The notes under the pieces were generated by a model, which was not told the origin of the DNA, ran no database searches, and was given only the letters and a program-made list of their open reading frames with translations. A stretch of 64,000 nt of DNA from Cryobacterium sp. N22 (GTDB lineage Bacteria; Actinomycetota; Actinomycetes; Actinomycetales; Microbacteriaceae). Within the stretch, counting starts at the first letter, position 1. The number at the start of each line of letters is the position of its first letter. Where the stretch lies: positions 62,467-126,466 of the forward strand of contig NZ_PJJP01000037.1 in assembly GCF_002929555.1 (NCBI RefSeq). Direction: 5' to 3'. Shown here piece after piece: positions 43,230-52,926 of the stretch. Position numbers and translations under genes: made by a program.

Positions 43230-44081
43230 TCAGCGCACGCGCTGGGCGGAGAACTGCATGCGCGGATGAGCGTAGAAGTCTTGAGCCTGCACGAGCTGCA
43301 GTTCTCGCTCGCCGGATTGATACGTCAGTTCGATGAGGTCGAACACGCTGGACGCGGTGCGTTCCAGTGCCACAGCGGCGTCACCTGTCGCGCGGTAGTG
43401 CGCCGAGAAGAGCGCAGCGGTGACGTCGCCCGAGCCGTTCGCCTTGAAAGGCAGATGGGGAGTCTGCACGATCCACGCGCCCGCAGCATCCACTGCCAGC
43501 ATCTGGATGGTGCCGGGCTCGCGGTCGGGGCGCTCCACACTCGTCACGAGCACCGTGGCCGGGCCCATGGATCGGGCGAGCTCGACCGAGTCGAGTGTCG
43601 AGTCCAGCGTCGTCGGCTCGGTTCCGGTGAGGAAACCCAACTCGAACTGGTTCGGAGTGATGATGTCGGCCACGGGGACCACTCGATCCCGAAGCAGGTC
43701 GGGAATCTCGGGCGCCACAAAGCACCCGGACTTCGCGTTGCCCATCACGGGGTCACACGCGTAGATGGCCGAGGGGTTCGCCGCCTTCACCCGCCGCACT
43801 GCATCCACGATGACGTCGCCGATCCCGGTGCCGCCCTGGTATCCCGACAGCACGACGTCGATCTGGGGGAGCACACCACGTTCCTCGATACCGAGGATCA
43901 CATCGTGCACATCCTCGGGTGCGATGAGGGATCCGCGCCACGCGCCATACCCCGTGTGGTTAGAGAAATTCACTGTGTTGACCGGCAGCACTTCGACCCC
44001 GATGCGCTGGAGGGGGAACACCGCGGCCGAGTTGCCAACATGGCCATGAGCGACGGCCGACTGAATCGAGAGAATCTTCAC
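43230..44081 (-). CDS. pdxY: Pyridoxal kinase
   Basis: 283 residues from a GTG preceded by GGGAGG (12-base spacing, rather long). PfkB/ThiD-like fold with the pyridoxal-kinase signatures SIQSAVAHGHVGNSAAVFPL (residues 5-24), VLSGYQGGTGIGDVIVDAV (about 77), YACDPVMGNAKSGCFVAPEI (about 110), ITPNQFELGFLTG and the anion-hole FKANGSGDVTAALF (about 215). Phosphorylates pyridoxal to PLP in the salvage pathway. Confidence 0.92.
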   Translation of the reverse strand: MKILSIQSAVAHGHVGNSAAVFPLQRIGVEVLPVNTVNFSNHTGYGAWRGSLIAPEDVHDVILGIEERGVLPQIDVVLSGYQGGTGIGDVIVDAVRRVKAANPSAIYACDPVMGNAKSGCFVAPEIPDLLRDRVVPVADIITPNQFELGFLTGTEPTTLDSTLDSVELARSMGPATVLVTSVERPDREPGTIQMLAVDAAGAWIVQTPHLPFKANGSGDVTAALFSAHYRATGDAAVALERTASSVFDLIELTYQSGERELQLVQAQDFYAHPRMQFSAQRVR

Positions 44082-44148
44082 GACGTCAATCTTCCTCCCT
44101 TCGAGGCACCCACTCCCGCACGGGCCGGGTGCGGAATACGATCTCGCC

Positions 44149-44643
44149 ATGGAAAGCAGCGAGATCGGTAGGGGCGAAGGCCAACAGACGGGCACGGGCA
44201 GCGCGGCACAAGGCGACGCCGCCTGGACGCTCCCGGAAGCCATGACGGGCCGGGCAAGCCCCGCGAAAGCGGCGGTCGGCGATAAGCCGGTCTTCGCCTA
44301 CATTGCCAGCCTGCCGCAGCCACAGCGGAGCATTGCAGAAGCAGTCGATGCCCTGGCGGCCAAGACTCTGCCTGACCTTCAACGGTCCGTGAAGTGGGGC
44401 ATGGCGTACTACGGCGTCGGCGACGGGTGGTGCTTCAGCTGCGGAGGCTTCGCCGGGCATGTGAAGCTGATGTTCATCAATGGCGCGGCACTCGCGCCGG
44501 TACCGCCGGTGACGCCGGTGGGGATGGGCAAGTCGACCCGGGGTGTTGAGCTCGAGTCGGTGGACGACATCGACGAACTCCGGATCTCGGCGTGGATGAA
44601 ACAGGTTGCGTCCGTGCCGGGTGTCGGGGGCAAGAAGCGTTGA
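44149..44643 (+). CDS. DUF1801 (YdhG-like) protein
   Basis: 164 residues. The DUF1801 domain covers residues 45-160: FAYIASLPQPQRSIAEAVDA, SVKWGMAYYGVGDGWCFSCG and KSTRGVELESVDDIDELRIS. The first 40 residues are a low-complexity leader, so ATG 44149 may be too early. Related proteins are called iron chaperones by similarity to frataxin-like folds, but this is not established. Confidence 0.8.
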   Translation: MESSEIGRGEGQQTGTGSAAQGDAAWTLPEAMTGRASPAKAAVGDKPVFAYIASLPQPQRSIAEAVDALAAKTLPDLQRSVKWGMAYYGVGDGWCFSCGGFAGHVKLMFINGAALAPVPPVTPVGMGKSTRGVELESVDDIDELRISAWMKQVASVPGVGGKKR

Positions 44644-44659
44644 ATCTGAGCGTTTGCCG

Positions 44660-45250
44660 CTAAGTCACGAGGTCGTCGGGGATGAAGGCAGAGCGCGCTG
44701 CCCTAGCTCGCGCTTTGATAGCCGTGATGACGTCAGTCTTGGCGTCGGCGTAATCGTTCATGTCGTCCCACCGCTTGCTGAGCAGGTTCCTCTTGGTGTT
44801 CTCGTAGAGGGAGCGGTCTTCCGCATCGGAGCGGAGATGATCACGCAGGAGGAGGTAGTCGTCCACGGCAGGATCGTCGTGTTCGAACAGGTGCACATGC
44901 ACGTCGCGCGCTGGCGTGCGCACGAGGCGATGTCTCGGTTCGCGGACTCGCAGTTCGTATCCGGCGTCCAATAGCGCATCCAGGTAGTCCTCTTCGGCGG
45001 TGATGTCGTCCACCGTGACCAGGATGTCGATGATCGGCTTTGCTGCCAGTCCGGGCACGGACGTGGAACCGATGTGCTGGATCCCGACGTTCCCTGCCGT
45101 GGGAGCGTCACTGATCCGCCGCCGGTGTTCCAGATAACTGCTGGCCCAGCGTTCGTCATAGCTGTGGAGCCCGAGTTCGAGCGCCTCGGCTCCACCGACC
45201 AGCTCGACGGTCGTGACATCGGGACGGCGCGGCTTGCGCATTTTGCTCAT
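44660..45250 (-). CDS. GrpB (UPF0157) family nucleotidyltransferase-like protein
   Basis: 196 residues starting at MSKMRKP; the longer upstream frame lacks family features. Core motif: GIQHIGSTSVPGLAAKPIID (residues 57-76), with the acidic pair typical of the nucleotidyltransferase fold, then HVHLFEHDDPA and YENTKRNLLSKRWDDMNDYA. Biochemical activity is unproven; relatives are sometimes fused to CoaE. Confidence 0.88.
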   Translation of the reverse strand: MSKMRKPRRPDVTTVELVGGAEALELGLHSYDERWASSYLEHRRRISDAPTAGNVGIQHIGSTSVPGLAAKPIIDILVTVDDITAEEDYLDALLDAGYELRVREPRHRLVRTPARDVHVHLFEHDDPAVDDYLLLRDHLRSDAEDRSLYENTKRNLLSKRWDDMNDYADAKTDVITAIKARARAARSAFIPDDLVT

Positions 45251-45639
45251 AGAGACATTCTCGCAATGCAGCCAAGAGGATGCTGCTATCGCTGGCGCAC
45301 AGTGCCGCTTTCGAGAATCGAGGCCGCCAGTTCGACCTTCGATTGGCTTGGCTCCTCTGCCGTAAAACCGCATACGCTGGGGATGTCACCGATCGAAGGA
45401 TTCGCCGTGTCTCTCCACTTCGAGCATCCCCCTCAGAACCACATCCCCAGAGCGGATGAGTCGTCGGTCCCCGAACTCGAGGTCGACCAGACCATCGCGC
45501 CGCGTCCGGAGGAAGAGATCGCGGACGTCCTGCGGGCGAAACCAGACGTCGAAGACCACAGTGCGCATCGAGCGAAAACATCCCCTGCGCCTGACACGAA
45601 GTAACCCGGATGAGATCGCATTCCCTCGATGACTTTCTG
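45251..45639. other. 389-nt stretch with no intact gene
   Basis: Lies between the GrpB gene and the LigD fragment. Two overlapping open frames on opposite strands (about 45383-45604 plus, 45386-45570 minus) have no recognised similarity and no clear ribosome binding site. Confidence 0.4.
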
Positions 45640-45796
45640 ACCGTGCCAGCGCTCCGCCGGCCACCGCGAGGTAGTAGTTCAGCAGGTCGAGCTTCGTGAG
45701 CCCGGGCTCGGGGAAGACGAGCTTGCCGGGATGACTCACGCGCACCTCCCGTCCGTCGATGTCGAGGGTGGTCGCGTCGTCCTTGGCCGCGTTCAT
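45640..45796 (-). pseudogene. N-terminal fragment of a LigD-type polymerase gene
   Basis: The frame opens TLDIDGREVRVSHPGKLVFP, then EPGLTKLDLLNYYLAVAGGA, the standard beginning of LigD primase-polymerase domains in end-joining systems. After about 50 residues the similarity ends, and the expected GRPMVLKRF/FFQKR segment does not follow. It is probably a decayed gene. No Ku gene is nearby. Confidence 0.65.
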
Positions 45797-45929
45797 GATG
45801 ACGATGCTACGCGCGGCATCGGCGGGCGCCCGTGACGAGAACGGAGTGCGCGCCAGAACACCGCGCGCCATTGGGTGCCAGGCGGAACTGGACGTTCAGC
45901 ACCGTGCCGGTCATGCCGACTGTGCGCGG

Positions 45930-47219
45930 TCAGGCATCGAACCGCAGTAGCCGAACTCCGTGGGCCTCCACCCCGAGCGTGAGGGATCCGTCGACGACGC
46001 TCAGCAGCTCACCGCCCCACACGTCACATCCCTCGCCCCACTCACGGCAACCCAGGTCGGCCAGGGATGCACTGTACGTGGTGGGCTCCGCCCCGAGCCA
46101 GAAAACCGCGCGCCATTGGGTCCCGTCGCGCTCCGCCTCCCAGATGACCAAATTGCCGTCACGCACGATCTCCCGGCTCGAGTCGCTCCGGAGGAGGGCA
46201 AGCACCTCGTTGTTCGAGAGCAACGCCAACGTTTCCGGGGTCGTGTCGGGAAGGTGCCCGCCGAACATCAGCGGAGAACGCAGGAGGCACCACAGCGTCA
46301 TCAGCGTGCGCTGCTCCGCCGCCGTGAACCGGCTCTGGCGGTCATCCCCGACATGCGCACGGATACCGATGCGCCCCAGCGGAAGCATGTCGGCGTCGGC
46401 CCAGGCTCCAGGACGCTGGTGCGGAGCCCAACGCGCGGCCCGCTGGAACTGCTCGAGGAGGTGCGCCCAATCGTCCCAGAAATCGTCGGAGATCCGCCAC
46501 AGCTGCGCGGTGTCGCGCAGGAGGTCAAGATTCTTCAGTGAGAGCTGTTTGCCGGGAGAGAGGCTCAGGGTCATCGGTCGACCCGTCGTGTCAATCGCGC
46601 GCGAAATGGCGGCGATCTCGTCCGCTTGGATCGGCGGGTACAGCACATCGTCGAGCTTGATGAAGTCGACGCCCCACGATGCCAGCTGCGCCAGAACCGA
46701 GTCGTAGTAGGCCTGTGCGCCCACCGCGGACATGTCGACGCCGAAATTGTCCGGGTTCCAAGGACAAGTGTTCGTTCGGTCGGCGATGTCCGCGCAGGTG
46801 GCGGTCGATCCGAGGATCGGCAGGCCCTGGTCTGCGGCGCGGCGCGGAACCCCGCGCATGAGGTGCACGCCGAAGCGGAGGCCGAGGGCATGCACGCGCT
46901 TTGCCAACTCCGTGAAGCCGTCGTGTTCTGCCGAGGGGAATCGCGTGAGTGCAGGCTGGGGTCGACCCCAGTGGTCGAGGACGGGCGCCGACACGGTGCG
47001 GTAGTCGCTTGTGCCGGGGTCCGGTTCGTACCACTGGATGTCGACGACGACCGTATCCCACCCGTAGGGAAGCAGGTGCTCCGCCAGGTACTCCGCGTTC
47101 GCGAGCACCTCCGCCTCGGTGACGGAGGCGCCGAAGCAGTCCCAGCTGTTCCAGCCCATCGGCGGCGTCAGCGCGCTCTGAACTCGTTCCGGCATCATGC
47201 GGTGGTTCCCCGAACTCAT
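45930..47219 (-). CDS. GH27 alpha-galactosidase-like glycosidase
   Basis: 429 residues, no signal peptide. The family begins LTPPMGWNSWDCFGASVTEA, with VVDIQWYEP following. The nucleophile is in WGVDFIKLDDVL (about residue 190) and the acid/base in WRISDDFWDDW (about 244). LWCLLRSPLMFGG is the usual family segment before the C-terminal beta domain. Predicted to cleave alpha-galactosides or beta-L-arabinopyranosides in the cytosol. The start ATG overlaps the GH51 stop (ATGA), so it is the last gene of the GH36-GH51-GH27 operon. Confidence 0.9.
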   Translation of the reverse strand: MSSGNHRMMPERVQSALTPPMGWNSWDCFGASVTEAEVLANAEYLAEHLLPYGWDTVVVDIQWYEPDPGTSDYRTVSAPVLDHWGRPQPALTRFPSAEHDGFTELAKRVHALGLRFGVHLMRGVPRRAADQGLPILGSTATCADIADRTNTCPWNPDNFGVDMSAVGAQAYYDSVLAQLASWGVDFIKLDDVLYPPIQADEIAAISRAIDTTGRPMTLSLSPGKQLSLKNLDLLRDTAQLWRISDDFWDDWAHLLEQFQRAARWAPHQRPGAWADADMLPLGRIGIRAHVGDDRQSRFTAAEQRTLMTLWCLLRSPLMFGGHLPDTTPETLALLSNNEVLALLRSDSSREIVRDGNLVIWEAERDGTQWRAVFWLGAEPTTYSASLADLGCREWGEGCDVWGGELLSVVDGSLTLGVEAHGVRLLRFDA

Positions 47220-48736
47220 GCGGTATCGGTGCGGAATGTCAGGGTCGCGAATGAGTGCGGGGGTAGCGTGACGCTCAGCCCTGTGGGGGTGACCTCGAAG
47301 TCGTCGAACACGACGGGGCTGACAACGTCGGCTGCTCCCGGGCGGTTGTGAGCGTCTGGGCGGTCAGCGGTCAGGAGACGCCCGGTTGCGTCTGCGACCG
47401 TGCCGCCACGGAATGCGAGGTCGATTCGAAGGGGGGTGTCGAGGTCTACGTTCGTGAGCGAAACCAAGACTTGGCCGTCTTTCGTGCTCGCGGACGCGGA
47501 GGCGACGGGGATCTCCCGGCCGTCGACGCTGTGAGTTGGTCCGGCAATGGTTGTCGGGAGCACCGTCGCGTCCTGGTGGCCTTTGTTCATCTCGAACACG
47601 TGATAGGTGGGCGTCCGCACCATCGCGCCCCCGTCGGGGTCGGTCAGCAACATCGCCTGAAGCACATTCACCGTCTGCGCAATGTTCGCCATCGTCAGCC
47701 TGTCGGCGAAGCCGTGGAAAACGTCGAAATGCCAGGCGGCGACCATCGCGTCGCGGATCGTGTTCTGTTGGAAGAGGAAGCCGGGGTGGGTTCCCGGCTC
47801 GACTTCCCACCAGGTGCCCCATTCGTCCAGGACCATGCCGTACTTCTTCTCGGGGTCGTAGACGTCCATGACGTCCGCGTGCGAGCGAAGCAGCCCCTCG
47901 ATACCTTGCGCTGCGACGATGGTGCTCCAGTAGGACGCCTCGTCGAATTCGGTCGCGCTGCCCTTCGCGTGCCAGCTGCCGCCAATGGTGTAATAGTGCA
48001 CCGAGACCGATTCCCACGGCACGGAGGAAAAGGGGTGCGCCCCGATCTCGGGGATGACCTCCATCAGGGTCTTCGTCCAGGCGGTGTCTGCACCGTCCGC
48101 GCCGGCGGCGACGCGGTGGAGCGGGGTGTCGCTGCCGCTTTGGCAGAAGGTGCCGAATTGGCGGGCGAGGTCGGCGTAGGCGCCGGCGCGCATGTTGCCG
48201 CCGCAACCCCACGTTTCGTTGCCGAGGCCCCAGAACGCCACGGTCCACGGCTGTTCCCGCCCGTGGGAGCGGCGCAGGTCGGCCATCGGGGACTTGCCGG
48301 CACCCGTGAGGTACTCGACCCAGTCGGCCATCTCCTGCACCGTGCCTGACCCGATATTGCCTGAGATGTAAGCGTCGGCCCCGAGCAACTCACACAGGGC
48401 CATGAACTCCGGCGTGCCGAAGGAATTGTCCTCGGCCACCCCTCCCCATTGCGTGTTGATGAGGCCAGGGCGCTCGGCGCGCGGTCCAATGCCATTGGTC
48501 CAGTGGTAGCGATCGGCGAAACAGCCGCCGGGCCACCGCAGGTTCGGGATGTTCAGGGCACGCAGGGCCTCGACGACGTCGAGGCGGATGCCGCCGATGT
48601 TGGGCACCGGCGAGTCCTCGCCGACCCAGAAGCCGTCGTAGATGCACCGCCCGAGGTGCTCGGCGAAGTGGCCGTACAGGTGCTTGTTGATGGTGGCGCC
48701 GGGCCGGTCAAGGTCGACGGTGACGATGGTGTTCAC
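47216..48736 (-). CDS. abfA: GH51 alpha-L-arabinofuranosidase
   Basis: 506 residues (normal length) from a GTG with GGAG five bases upstream. The catalytic acid/base is in FWGLGNETWGCGGNMR (about residue 173) and the nucleophile in YGMVLDEWGTWWEVEP (about 292). LRWPGGCFADRYHWTNGIGP and HLYGHFAEHLGRCIYDGFWV mark the N-terminal part. Intracellular enzyme releasing arabinose from arabino-oligosaccharides. Second gene of the operon, 53 nt after GH36. Confidence 0.93.
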   Translation of the reverse strand: MNTIVTVDLDRPGATINKHLYGHFAEHLGRCIYDGFWVGEDSPVPNIGGIRLDVVEALRALNIPNLRWPGGCFADRYHWTNGIGPRAERPGLINTQWGGVAEDNSFGTPEFMALCELLGADAYISGNIGSGTVQEMADWVEYLTGAGKSPMADLRRSHGREQPWTVAFWGLGNETWGCGGNMRAGAYADLARQFGTFCQSGSDTPLHRVAAGADGADTAWTKTLMEVIPEIGAHPFSSVPWESVSVHYYTIGGSWHAKGSATEFDEASYWSTIVAAQGIEGLLRSHADVMDVYDPEKKYGMVLDEWGTWWEVEPGTHPGFLFQQNTIRDAMVAAWHFDVFHGFADRLTMANIAQTVNVLQAMLLTDPDGGAMVRTPTYHVFEMNKGHQDATVLPTTIAGPTHSVDGREIPVASASASTKDGQVLVSLTNVDLDTPLRIDLAFRGGTVADATGRLLTADRPDAHNRPGAADVVSPVVFDDFEVTPTGLSVTLPPHSFATLTFRTDTA

Positions 48737-48789
48737 GAGGGCTCCAGAGTGGTGGTGGGTGGCGTGCGTGTGCGGCGGACCGCATATGG

Positions 48790-50994
48790 TCAGGCGTCGA
48801 TGCGAACCAGTCGCAGTACGAGTGCCCGGTCGGGGTGGAAGGTGAGCAGGTCGAGCCCCGCTTCCGCAAGAAGGCTCCCCGAGTAGGACGGCGCCTCGGC
48901 GGGGGAGTCGAGTGGGGCGGTCGCGTCCAACCAGGACGGGCTCAACCACCAGGGGCCGAGCGAGCCGGGCCGGGCGGACTCGACGCGGTACCTGGCCTCG
49001 GCCAGAAGCCCGGGCAGGCGAACCCTGCGCCGCGAATCCGCGGACAACGCCGGCGTCACGATCGTGTAGATGGCCTCCGAACCGTCGGGGGCGACGACAC
49101 CGCGCAGGGCTGGCGCATCCTGGTCGAAGTCGCCGTCGGCGACGACCCGGCCGGTGCTGATGAGCTCCCGATGCTGCTGGTACGCGGAGATCCAGCGGGA
49201 CAGGACGACCGCGTCCTCTTCGGTCAGCTCCCGGATGTCCCATTCGATGCCGAAATGGCCAAGGAAAGCGATCGCGCAACGGGTGTGCAGATCGCTCGTG
49301 CGCCCGGTGACAGAGGACACGGGCGAGGCGACGTGCGAGCCGAGCATCTCGGGCGGCACGAGGAGTCCGGTCCAGCGGAGCATCCGGGAGCGGTCGAGGG
49401 GGTCTTGATTGTCGGAGGTGTGCACCCGGTCGGTTCGCTCGAGGATCCCGAGGTCGACACGTCCGCCTCCCGACGCGCAGCTTTCGATCTCGAGCTCGGG
49501 GTGTCGGAGGCGCAGCTGATCGATGAGGTCATAGACAGCGAGGGTTTGCTCGTGCACGGCCGGCGCTCCCGTCGCAGGATGGCCAGCGTCGATCAGGTCG
49601 CGGTTATGGTCCCACTTGAGATAGGTCACGTCGAGGTCGGTGACCAGGCCGTCGAGAACGGCGAGAATGTGCGCAAAGGCCTCGGGGTTGGTCAGATCGA
49701 GCACCTGCTGATTGCGGAAACGCGGCGGCAGTCCCGCACGCGCTCGGAGGATCCAGTCGGGGTGCGCGCGGGCGAGGTCGGAGTCCTCATTGATCATCTC
49801 CGGCTCGACCCAGAGGCCGAACTCCATCCCGAGGCCGCGGACGTGCTCGGCGAGGGGGGCGAGACCGTGTGGCCAGGACACCTGGTCGGGGATCCAGTCG
49901 CCCAAACCGGCGGTGTCGTCGGTGCGCCCTCGGAACCAGCCGTCATCGAGCACGTAGCGCTCGACTCCGAGGTCGGCGGCGCGCGCGGCCAGCTCTGCCA
50001 GAGTGTTGAAGTCCTGGTCGAAGTACACGGCCTCCCACACGTTGAGCGTGACGGGGCGCGGACGGCGGGTTGAACGTGAGCGCTGCCTCAAGAAGTCGTG
50101 GTACCGAGCCGCGGCTGCATCGAGGCCGATCCCGAAGCTGCCGTAGACCCAGGGGGATTGGTAGCTTTCGCCATTGGCAAGGCGCACTTCACCGGGCAGC
50201 AGAAGTTCGCCACCGCGGAAGGCCAGATACCCGTCGCTGCGCTCGACGGCGTGTTCATGGTTGCCGCCGATGCCGACATGGCAGAGCCACACACGGCCGG
50301 AGCTGGCGTCGAATCCAGTGGACCCGATCGCGACGACCGTCGTTGCGTCCAGGCCCGTGCGCCCGCGGCGCGACTCGCGCGCATGGGTCCCTGTGACGAT
50401 TGGGTGACGCTGCGGGATCTTCTCTGTGCCCCAGCGGCCGGAGAAATCCAGTATTTCGCGCGCGTCGGTCGGCACACGCAGGGCCGGGTCCACGCCGATG
50501 ACATCGAAGTGATCGAGCCCCTCGCCATCATTGCGAATGCTGACGCGAGTCCGAAGCAGCCCCGAGCGGGAGAGATCGATCTCTAGATTGACCCCAATTG
50601 CCGCCCATTCATCGCTCGCGGTGATGCTGACAAAGCCACTCTGCCGCTGCACGGCGTCACCCTCAGCGAGCGCTTGACCGTCCACAGTGACCGAGATCAC
50701 ATTCAGCCGAGGCGACCAAGCAGCACCAGCGCGGTGGGCCCGAATTCCGGGTAGTCCGCCCCATCCGTACGAGTGCTCTGGCAGTATTCCAGGCTCGTAG
50801 GGCACATCAGATAGCCCGCCAATCCCCGTTCGCGCGCTGGTTCCTGCGTACGCGGACAGGTCATGGTCGCTAGCGTGGATCCGCGGGCCCCAGTGCGCAA
50901 TCACCGGCATTGTCCTTGCCCTCTGGGTGAGCAAAACGGACACATCGTCATTGAAAAGGTGAATCACCCGGGGGGTTTCCATATGGATATTCAT
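48790..50994 (-). CDS. GH36 alpha-galactosidase
   Basis: 734 residues from the ATG at 50994; ATGs at 50982 and 51009 are also in frame, but the latter lies inside a palindrome. The open frame extends upstream only because it runs antisense to GH127. The nucleophile is in TYLKWDHNRDL (about residue 480) and the acid/base in ESCASGGGRVDLGILERTDR (about 528). N-terminal beta-sandwich (1-320), TIM barrel (330-640), C-terminal beta domain. Cleaves alpha-1,6-galactosides such as raffinose or galactomannan side chains. First gene of the operon. Confidence 0.92.
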   Translation of the reverse strand: MNIHMETPRVIHLFNDDVSVLLTQRARTMPVIAHWGPRIHASDHDLSAYAGTSARTGIGGLSDVPYEPGILPEHSYGWGGLPGIRAHRAGAAWSPRLNVISVTVDGQALAEGDAVQRQSGFVSITASDEWAAIGVNLEIDLSRSGLLRTRVSIRNDGEGLDHFDVIGVDPALRVPTDAREILDFSGRWGTEKIPQRHPIVTGTHARESRRGRTGLDATTVVAIGSTGFDASSGRVWLCHVGIGGNHEHAVERSDGYLAFRGGELLLPGEVRLANGESYQSPWVYGSFGIGLDAAAARYHDFLRQRSRSTRRPRPVTLNVWEAVYFDQDFNTLAELAARAADLGVERYVLDDGWFRGRTDDTAGLGDWIPDQVSWPHGLAPLAEHVRGLGMEFGLWVEPEMINEDSDLARAHPDWILRARAGLPPRFRNQQVLDLTNPEAFAHILAVLDGLVTDLDVTYLKWDHNRDLIDAGHPATGAPAVHEQTLAVYDLIDQLRLRHPELEIESCASGGGRVDLGILERTDRVHTSDNQDPLDRSRMLRWTGLLVPPEMLGSHVASPVSSVTGRTSDLHTRCAIAFLGHFGIEWDIRELTEEDAVVLSRWISAYQQHRELISTGRVVADGDFDQDAPALRGVVAPDGSEAIYTIVTPALSADSRRRVRLPGLLAEARYRVESARPGSLGPWWLSPSWLDATAPLDSPAEAPSYSGSLLAEAGLDLLTFHPDRALVLRLVRIDA

Positions 50995-51002
50995 ACCGTC
51001 AA

Positions 51003-51034
51003 TACTCATGTGAGTAAAGTAAGAGATCGATCTC
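51003..51034. promoter_or_regulatory. Two palindromes in the GH36/GH127 divergent promoter
   Basis: TACTCA-TG-TGAGTA (51003-51016) and GAGATCGATCTC (51023-51034) lie in the 57-nt gap. Either could bind the regulator of both arms of the glycosidase locus. No regulator gene adjoins them directly. Confidence 0.55.
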
Positions 51035-51051
51035 AATGAAGAGGAGTTCCA

Positions 51052-52884
51052 ATGACGATGTCCCAGCTCGCGCCCAACGACACCCGGCTCGAGGGCGGCG
51101 TATTCGACAATCGCCGCCGGCTCAATCGCGCCTACCTCCTCTCGCTGGACGACGATGCGCTCCTGCAGAATTTCTTCCTCGAAGCCGGTATCGGCGACCA
51201 GACCTGGCACCTCCAGCCGTCCCAGGACTCGGCCGCGGCACGCGGTCTCGAACGCCATTGGGGCTGGGAGACCCCTGGCGCGCTCTTGCGCGGCCACTTT
51301 CTCGGACATTGGCTCTCGGCCGCAGCGCGCGAGGTCGCCGTCACCGGAGATCGATTGCTCCGAGCGCGGATCGACTCGGTTCTCGACGGGCTTGAGCGCT
51401 GCCAGCAGGAGAACGGCGGCGGGTGGATCTGGGCAATCCCGCCTGCTTTCCTCCGTCGCCTCGCGGAGGGCCGCCCGGTGTGGGCACCGCAGTACGCGAT
51501 GCACAAGACACTCATGGGTCTCGTCGATGTGCACCGTGATCTCGGTGACGAGCGGGCCTTGCAGTTGGCCCGGAACGCGACCATCCCGATTCTCGAGTGG
51601 GTGCGGGAGATCGGCGAAGACGCGTTCCAAACGATTCTCGAGGTCGAGACCGGGGGAATGATCGAAGTGTGGGCTGATCTCCTGGCTGCAACCGGCGAGG
51701 ACATCTACCGGGAACTGCTCGAGCGCTATTACCACCGTTCCCTGTTCGAGGGACTGCTCGCGGGTCAGGACGTGCTGACCAACATGCACGCGAACACCAC
51801 TATTCCCGAGGTGCTCGGTGCCGCGCGTGCCTACGAAGTGACTGGCGATGAGCGCTGGCGCCGCATCGTCGAGGCGTACTGGGACCAGGCCGTCACCCGC
51901 CGCGGCACCTTCTGTACGGGCGGTCAGACCTCGGGTGAGATTTGGACGCCTCCGTTCGAGTTCGCCTCTCGTCGAGGCGAAAAGACGCAGGAGCATTGCG
52001 GCGTCTACAACATGATCAGGCTCGCCGACACCCTGATTCGGTGGACGGGCGATCTCTCTTACGCCGACTACATCGAGCAAAACCTTTACAACGGAATCCT
52101 CGCCCAGCAGAACCCGCGCACCGGAATGGTCGCCTACTTCCTGCCGCTCGAGGGCGGGGCCCGCAAGAACTGGGGAACCCCGACAGAGGACTTCTGGTGT
52201 TGCCACGGCACGCTCGTGCAGGCTCACACCCGGCACTCAGGGCTGGTGTTCTACCTGGGGGAGGATGGCGAGCTCACGATCGCACAGCACATCGCGGCTC
52301 GGGCGAGGGTCGCCACGGCTGCGGGCGATGTGGCGGTCCGGGTCACGGTTCTCGACAACGCCGGCTACGTCGGTCCGGACTCTAATGCGGGCGAGGCCGG
52401 TGACGCCCACCGGCCTTCCGCAACTCGGGTGCGCGTCGAGGTCACCTCGGCCGAGGGAGTCGCGCTGAGGGTTCGTGTCAGAGTGCCCGACTGGGTCACC
52501 GGCGATCCCGCGCTCGCGGGGGATGAGCGCGTGGAGCGCGCACCCGGCGCCCTTGTCATCACCCACCCCGGCGTTCGGACGACCGTGGACATCGCGTTCC
52601 CCTTTGCCCTGCGCGCTGTGCCGATTCCCGACGAGCCGACCACTGTCGCGTTCGTCGAGGGACCGATAGTGCTCGCCGGGCTCGTGGACCGGGAGGTGAG
52701 CTTGAACGGTGATCCATCGTCGGCCGCCTCGCTTCTCACGCCAGACAACGAGCGCCAGTGGACGGAATGGCTTCGCGGATACCGCACCGTCGGTCAGCCC
52801 TCCACCATCCGTTTTCGCCCCGTCCACGAGATCGTCGACGAACCGTACTCGCTCTATTTTCCGATCAACTCGGTCGGCAGCTGA
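51052..52884 (+). CDS. GH127 beta-L-arabinofuranosidase
   Basis: 610 residues, AGAGGAG five bases before the ATG. The zinc/cysteine centre of GH127 (HypBA1 type) is intact: EHCGVYNMIRLADTLI (Glu and Cys about residues 315-317) and EDFWCCHGTLVQAH (paired Cys about 383). HWGWETPGALLRGHFLGHWL and AMHKTLMGLVDVHRDLGDER are typical of the barrel. Releases beta-L-arabinofuranose from hydroxyproline-linked or other arabinosides. The MFS gene follows 42 nt later. Confidence 0.92.
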   Translation: MTMSQLAPNDTRLEGGVFDNRRRLNRAYLLSLDDDALLQNFFLEAGIGDQTWHLQPSQDSAAARGLERHWGWETPGALLRGHFLGHWLSAAAREVAVTGDRLLRARIDSVLDGLERCQQENGGGWIWAIPPAFLRRLAEGRPVWAPQYAMHKTLMGLVDVHRDLGDERALQLARNATIPILEWVREIGEDAFQTILEVETGGMIEVWADLLAATGEDIYRELLERYYHRSLFEGLLAGQDVLTNMHANTTIPEVLGAARAYEVTGDERWRRIVEAYWDQAVTRRGTFCTGGQTSGEIWTPPFEFASRRGEKTQEHCGVYNMIRLADTLIRWTGDLSYADYIEQNLYNGILAQQNPRTGMVAYFLPLEGGARKNWGTPTEDFWCCHGTLVQAHTRHSGLVFYLGEDGELTIAQHIAARARVATAAGDVAVRVTVLDNAGYVGPDSNAGEAGDAHRPSATRVRVEVTSAEGVALRVRVRVPDWVTGDPALAGDERVERAPGALVITHPGVRTTVDIAFPFALRAVPIPDEPTTVAFVEGPIVLAGLVDREVSLNGDPSSAASLLTPDNERQWTEWLRGYRTVGQPSTIRFRPVHEIVDEPYSLYFPINSVGS

Positions 52885-52926
52885 AGGACAGGACCTACTC
52901 CGCATGCCCTCCCGACCGGTACGCCT

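Noticed and set aside
45074..45604. 176-codon plus-strand frame over the 5' end of the GrpB gene
   Set aside because: First half is antisense to the conserved GIQHIGSTSVPG region of GrpB; second half has no recognised family.
47216..49279. Extension of the GH51 frame to 687 codons
   Set aside because: The added N-terminus lies antisense or out of frame within GH36 and has no family similarity; a GTG with a good ribosome binding site at 48736 gives the standard 506-residue length.
48790..52236. A 1148-codon open frame on the minus strand
   Set aside because: Only the part up to about 50994 matches GH36; the extension is exactly antisense to GH127, whose catalytic motifs are intact. GC-rich third positions create long antisense frames.
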